Source of the DNA: Paenibacillus sp. E222
GTDB lineage: Bacteria; Bacillota; Bacilli; Paenibacillales; Paenibacillaceae
Reading direction: 5' to 3'
Length of the DNA: 64,000 bases
Assembly: GCF_013401555.1 (NCBI RefSeq)
Contig: NZ_CP058552.1
Span: 4,650,001-4,714,000, forward strand
Shown: one piece after another, positions 63,412-64,000 of the stretch
Position numbering within the stretch: position 1 is the stretch's first letter
Layout: each line of letters opens with the position of its first letter
Program-made: the position numbers and the translations under genes
Notes under the pieces: model-generated
Databases searched by the model: none
Told to the model about the DNA's origin: nothing
What the model saw: the letters and a program-made list of their open reading frames with translations, nothing else

Positions 63412-63516
63412 GATCTAACTAGCAAATGATTGTTATTGGAATACTAATTTAAAATATTGGTCAACTACACATGGTAGCCCTCTTAGGGTTCTTTGTGTTT
63501 TCAGAGGTTCATAAAA

Positions 63517-63580
63517 ACCTAATAAAATTATGGTATGATTGCCTCACCTAGATTTGTGATGCAGTCATACCATAATGACT
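63517..63580 (-). terminator. Hairpin between convergent genes, terminator for the MFS gene
   Basis: Inverted repeat of 16 bp (63527-63542 with 63561-63576, one G-U pair). On the minus strand it is followed by TTTTATTAGGTTTTT, so it should end the MFS gene. Confidence 0.75.
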
Positions 63581-63596
63581 AAAGTGAACTGTCCTA

Positions 63597-64000
63597 TTAC
63601 TGAGTAAGATCCGAAGAACTTGCCTCAACCTTTTCAATTTTAGAATTATCATAAACTTTATAAAGTCTTATATATACGAGAGCACTCAAAGCAGCAAGAA
63701 TTAGTATTGTACTGAATATCCCAATAGGGGATATCCATTCAGACATAAATACAGTTACAGGGGCTAAAAACCTACCAATTGTGAACTGCAATCGTGATGC
63801 TCCCATATATTTCCCTCTTGCATTTTCGGGTGCATAGTCAGCTATAAAATTATCAATGACAGGTGCTCTAACAATCTCACCGAAAGTAAAAACAATTGTA
63901 AGTAAAAATAGAATCCAAATGTTTGTGGTAAAACCTAATAAAAATGTTCCTACACCAGCGAGAACAGCTGAAAGTATAAAAACATTTTTATCACTCCACT
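63597..64000 (-). CDS. MFS transporter, partial (C-terminal part, gene continues beyond the window)
   Basis: The frame is open to the window end. From about 63950 downward it reads SAVLAGVGTFLLGFTTNIW, EIVRAPVIDNFIADYAPENA, RGKYMGASRLQFTIGRFL, then two more helices and a charged tail. The FIADYAPENARGKYMG region is the loop of drug:H+ antiporter-type MFS proteins. Converging with the ligase gene, it is a candidate exporter or self-resistance protein for the peptide product. The beginning lies outside the window. Confidence 0.82.
   Translation of the reverse strand, partial: WSDKNVFILSAVLAGVGTFLLGFTTNIWILFLLTIVFTFGEIVRAPVIDNFIADYAPENARGKYMGASRLQFTIGRFLAPVTVFMSEWISPIGIFSTILILAALSALVYIRLYKVYDNSKIEKVEASSSDLTQ

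Noticed and set aside
1..64000. tRNA or rRNA genes, CRISPR arrays, replication origin or phage structural genes
   Set aside because: None recognised anywhere in the window on either strand.

Overview
The window looks like chromosomal DNA of a Paenibacillus-type Firmicute. Shine-Dalgarno sequences are strong (AAGGAGGTGAT type), there are two LplB/YtcP/lipoprotein sugar-type ABC importers without their own ATPase, PucR, MocR and TetR regulators are abundant, and there are UvrX/YolD remnants. No rRNA, tRNA or CRISPR array was seen. Most of the window is ordinary accessory chromosome with much gene decay. Functions are inferred by reading the sequence; no database search was run.

Layout. 1-5.1 kb: an envelope/sensor block on the minus strand (OmpR-type regulator and kinase, phospholipid-methyltransferase-like enzyme, DedA, a kinase truncated after its dimerisation domain, PAP2 phosphatase), with IS110 and methyltransferase remnants at the left edge. 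5.5-18.8 kb: small metabolic, transport and regulator genes (DinB, EamA, NUDIX, MocR with a CynX-like MFS, SDR, GNAT, TetR with hydrolase, pentapeptide-repeat protein, quinone oxidoreductase, methyltransferase). 19-22 kb: a GC-rich SDR next to a gap gene, with a divergent TetR. 22.3-32.4 kb: a block flanked by two near-identical 231-bp direct repeats, holding a BCCT transporter, a secreted histidine phosphatase, a TetR/Old Yellow Enzyme pair with matching operators, a hydroxyacid dehydrogenase, a two-component system and a lipoprotein. 32.2-34.3 kb: MetX-like hydrolase and divergent LysR. 34.9-45.3 kb: a glycan-use locus (TetR, LplB/YtcP/binding protein, GH2, tyrosine phosphatase, GH3, beta-phosphoglucomutase). 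45.6-47.1 kb: broken genes. 47.6-56.6 kb: a PucR-linked locus with two cytosine-deaminase-like amidohydrolases, an ABC importer and an ACMSD-like amidohydrolase. 56.7-59.1 kb: arr and a graveyard of UvrX, YolD and integrase-like fragments.

The most interesting region is 59.5-64.0 kb, an AT-rich island. It encodes a cytochrome P450, then three separate five-codon genes, each reading MIYTH and each with a near-perfect ribosome binding site, then a strong hairpin, an arginine:glycine-amidinotransferase-like enzyme, an overlapping PGM1-like ATP-grasp peptide ligase and a convergent MFS exporter (cut by the window end). The three mini-genes differ from one another only at synonymous positions. Precursor length, the Tyr-X-His end and the adjacent P450 match the biarylitide logic (minimal RiPPs with a P450-made Tyr-His cross-link). 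The amidinotransferase plus PGM1-type ligase match the pheganomycin/resorcinomycin logic of joining a guanidino acid to a peptide amine. The inferred product is a guanidino-acyl-capped, cross-linked Tyr-Thr-His peptide; I do not know of a described pathway that combines these parts.

A second window-wide feature is a dispersed intergenic repeat family (core GGGACAAGAAC followed by a reverse-complementary half) with at least eight copies, some fused to a recurring terminator hairpin.
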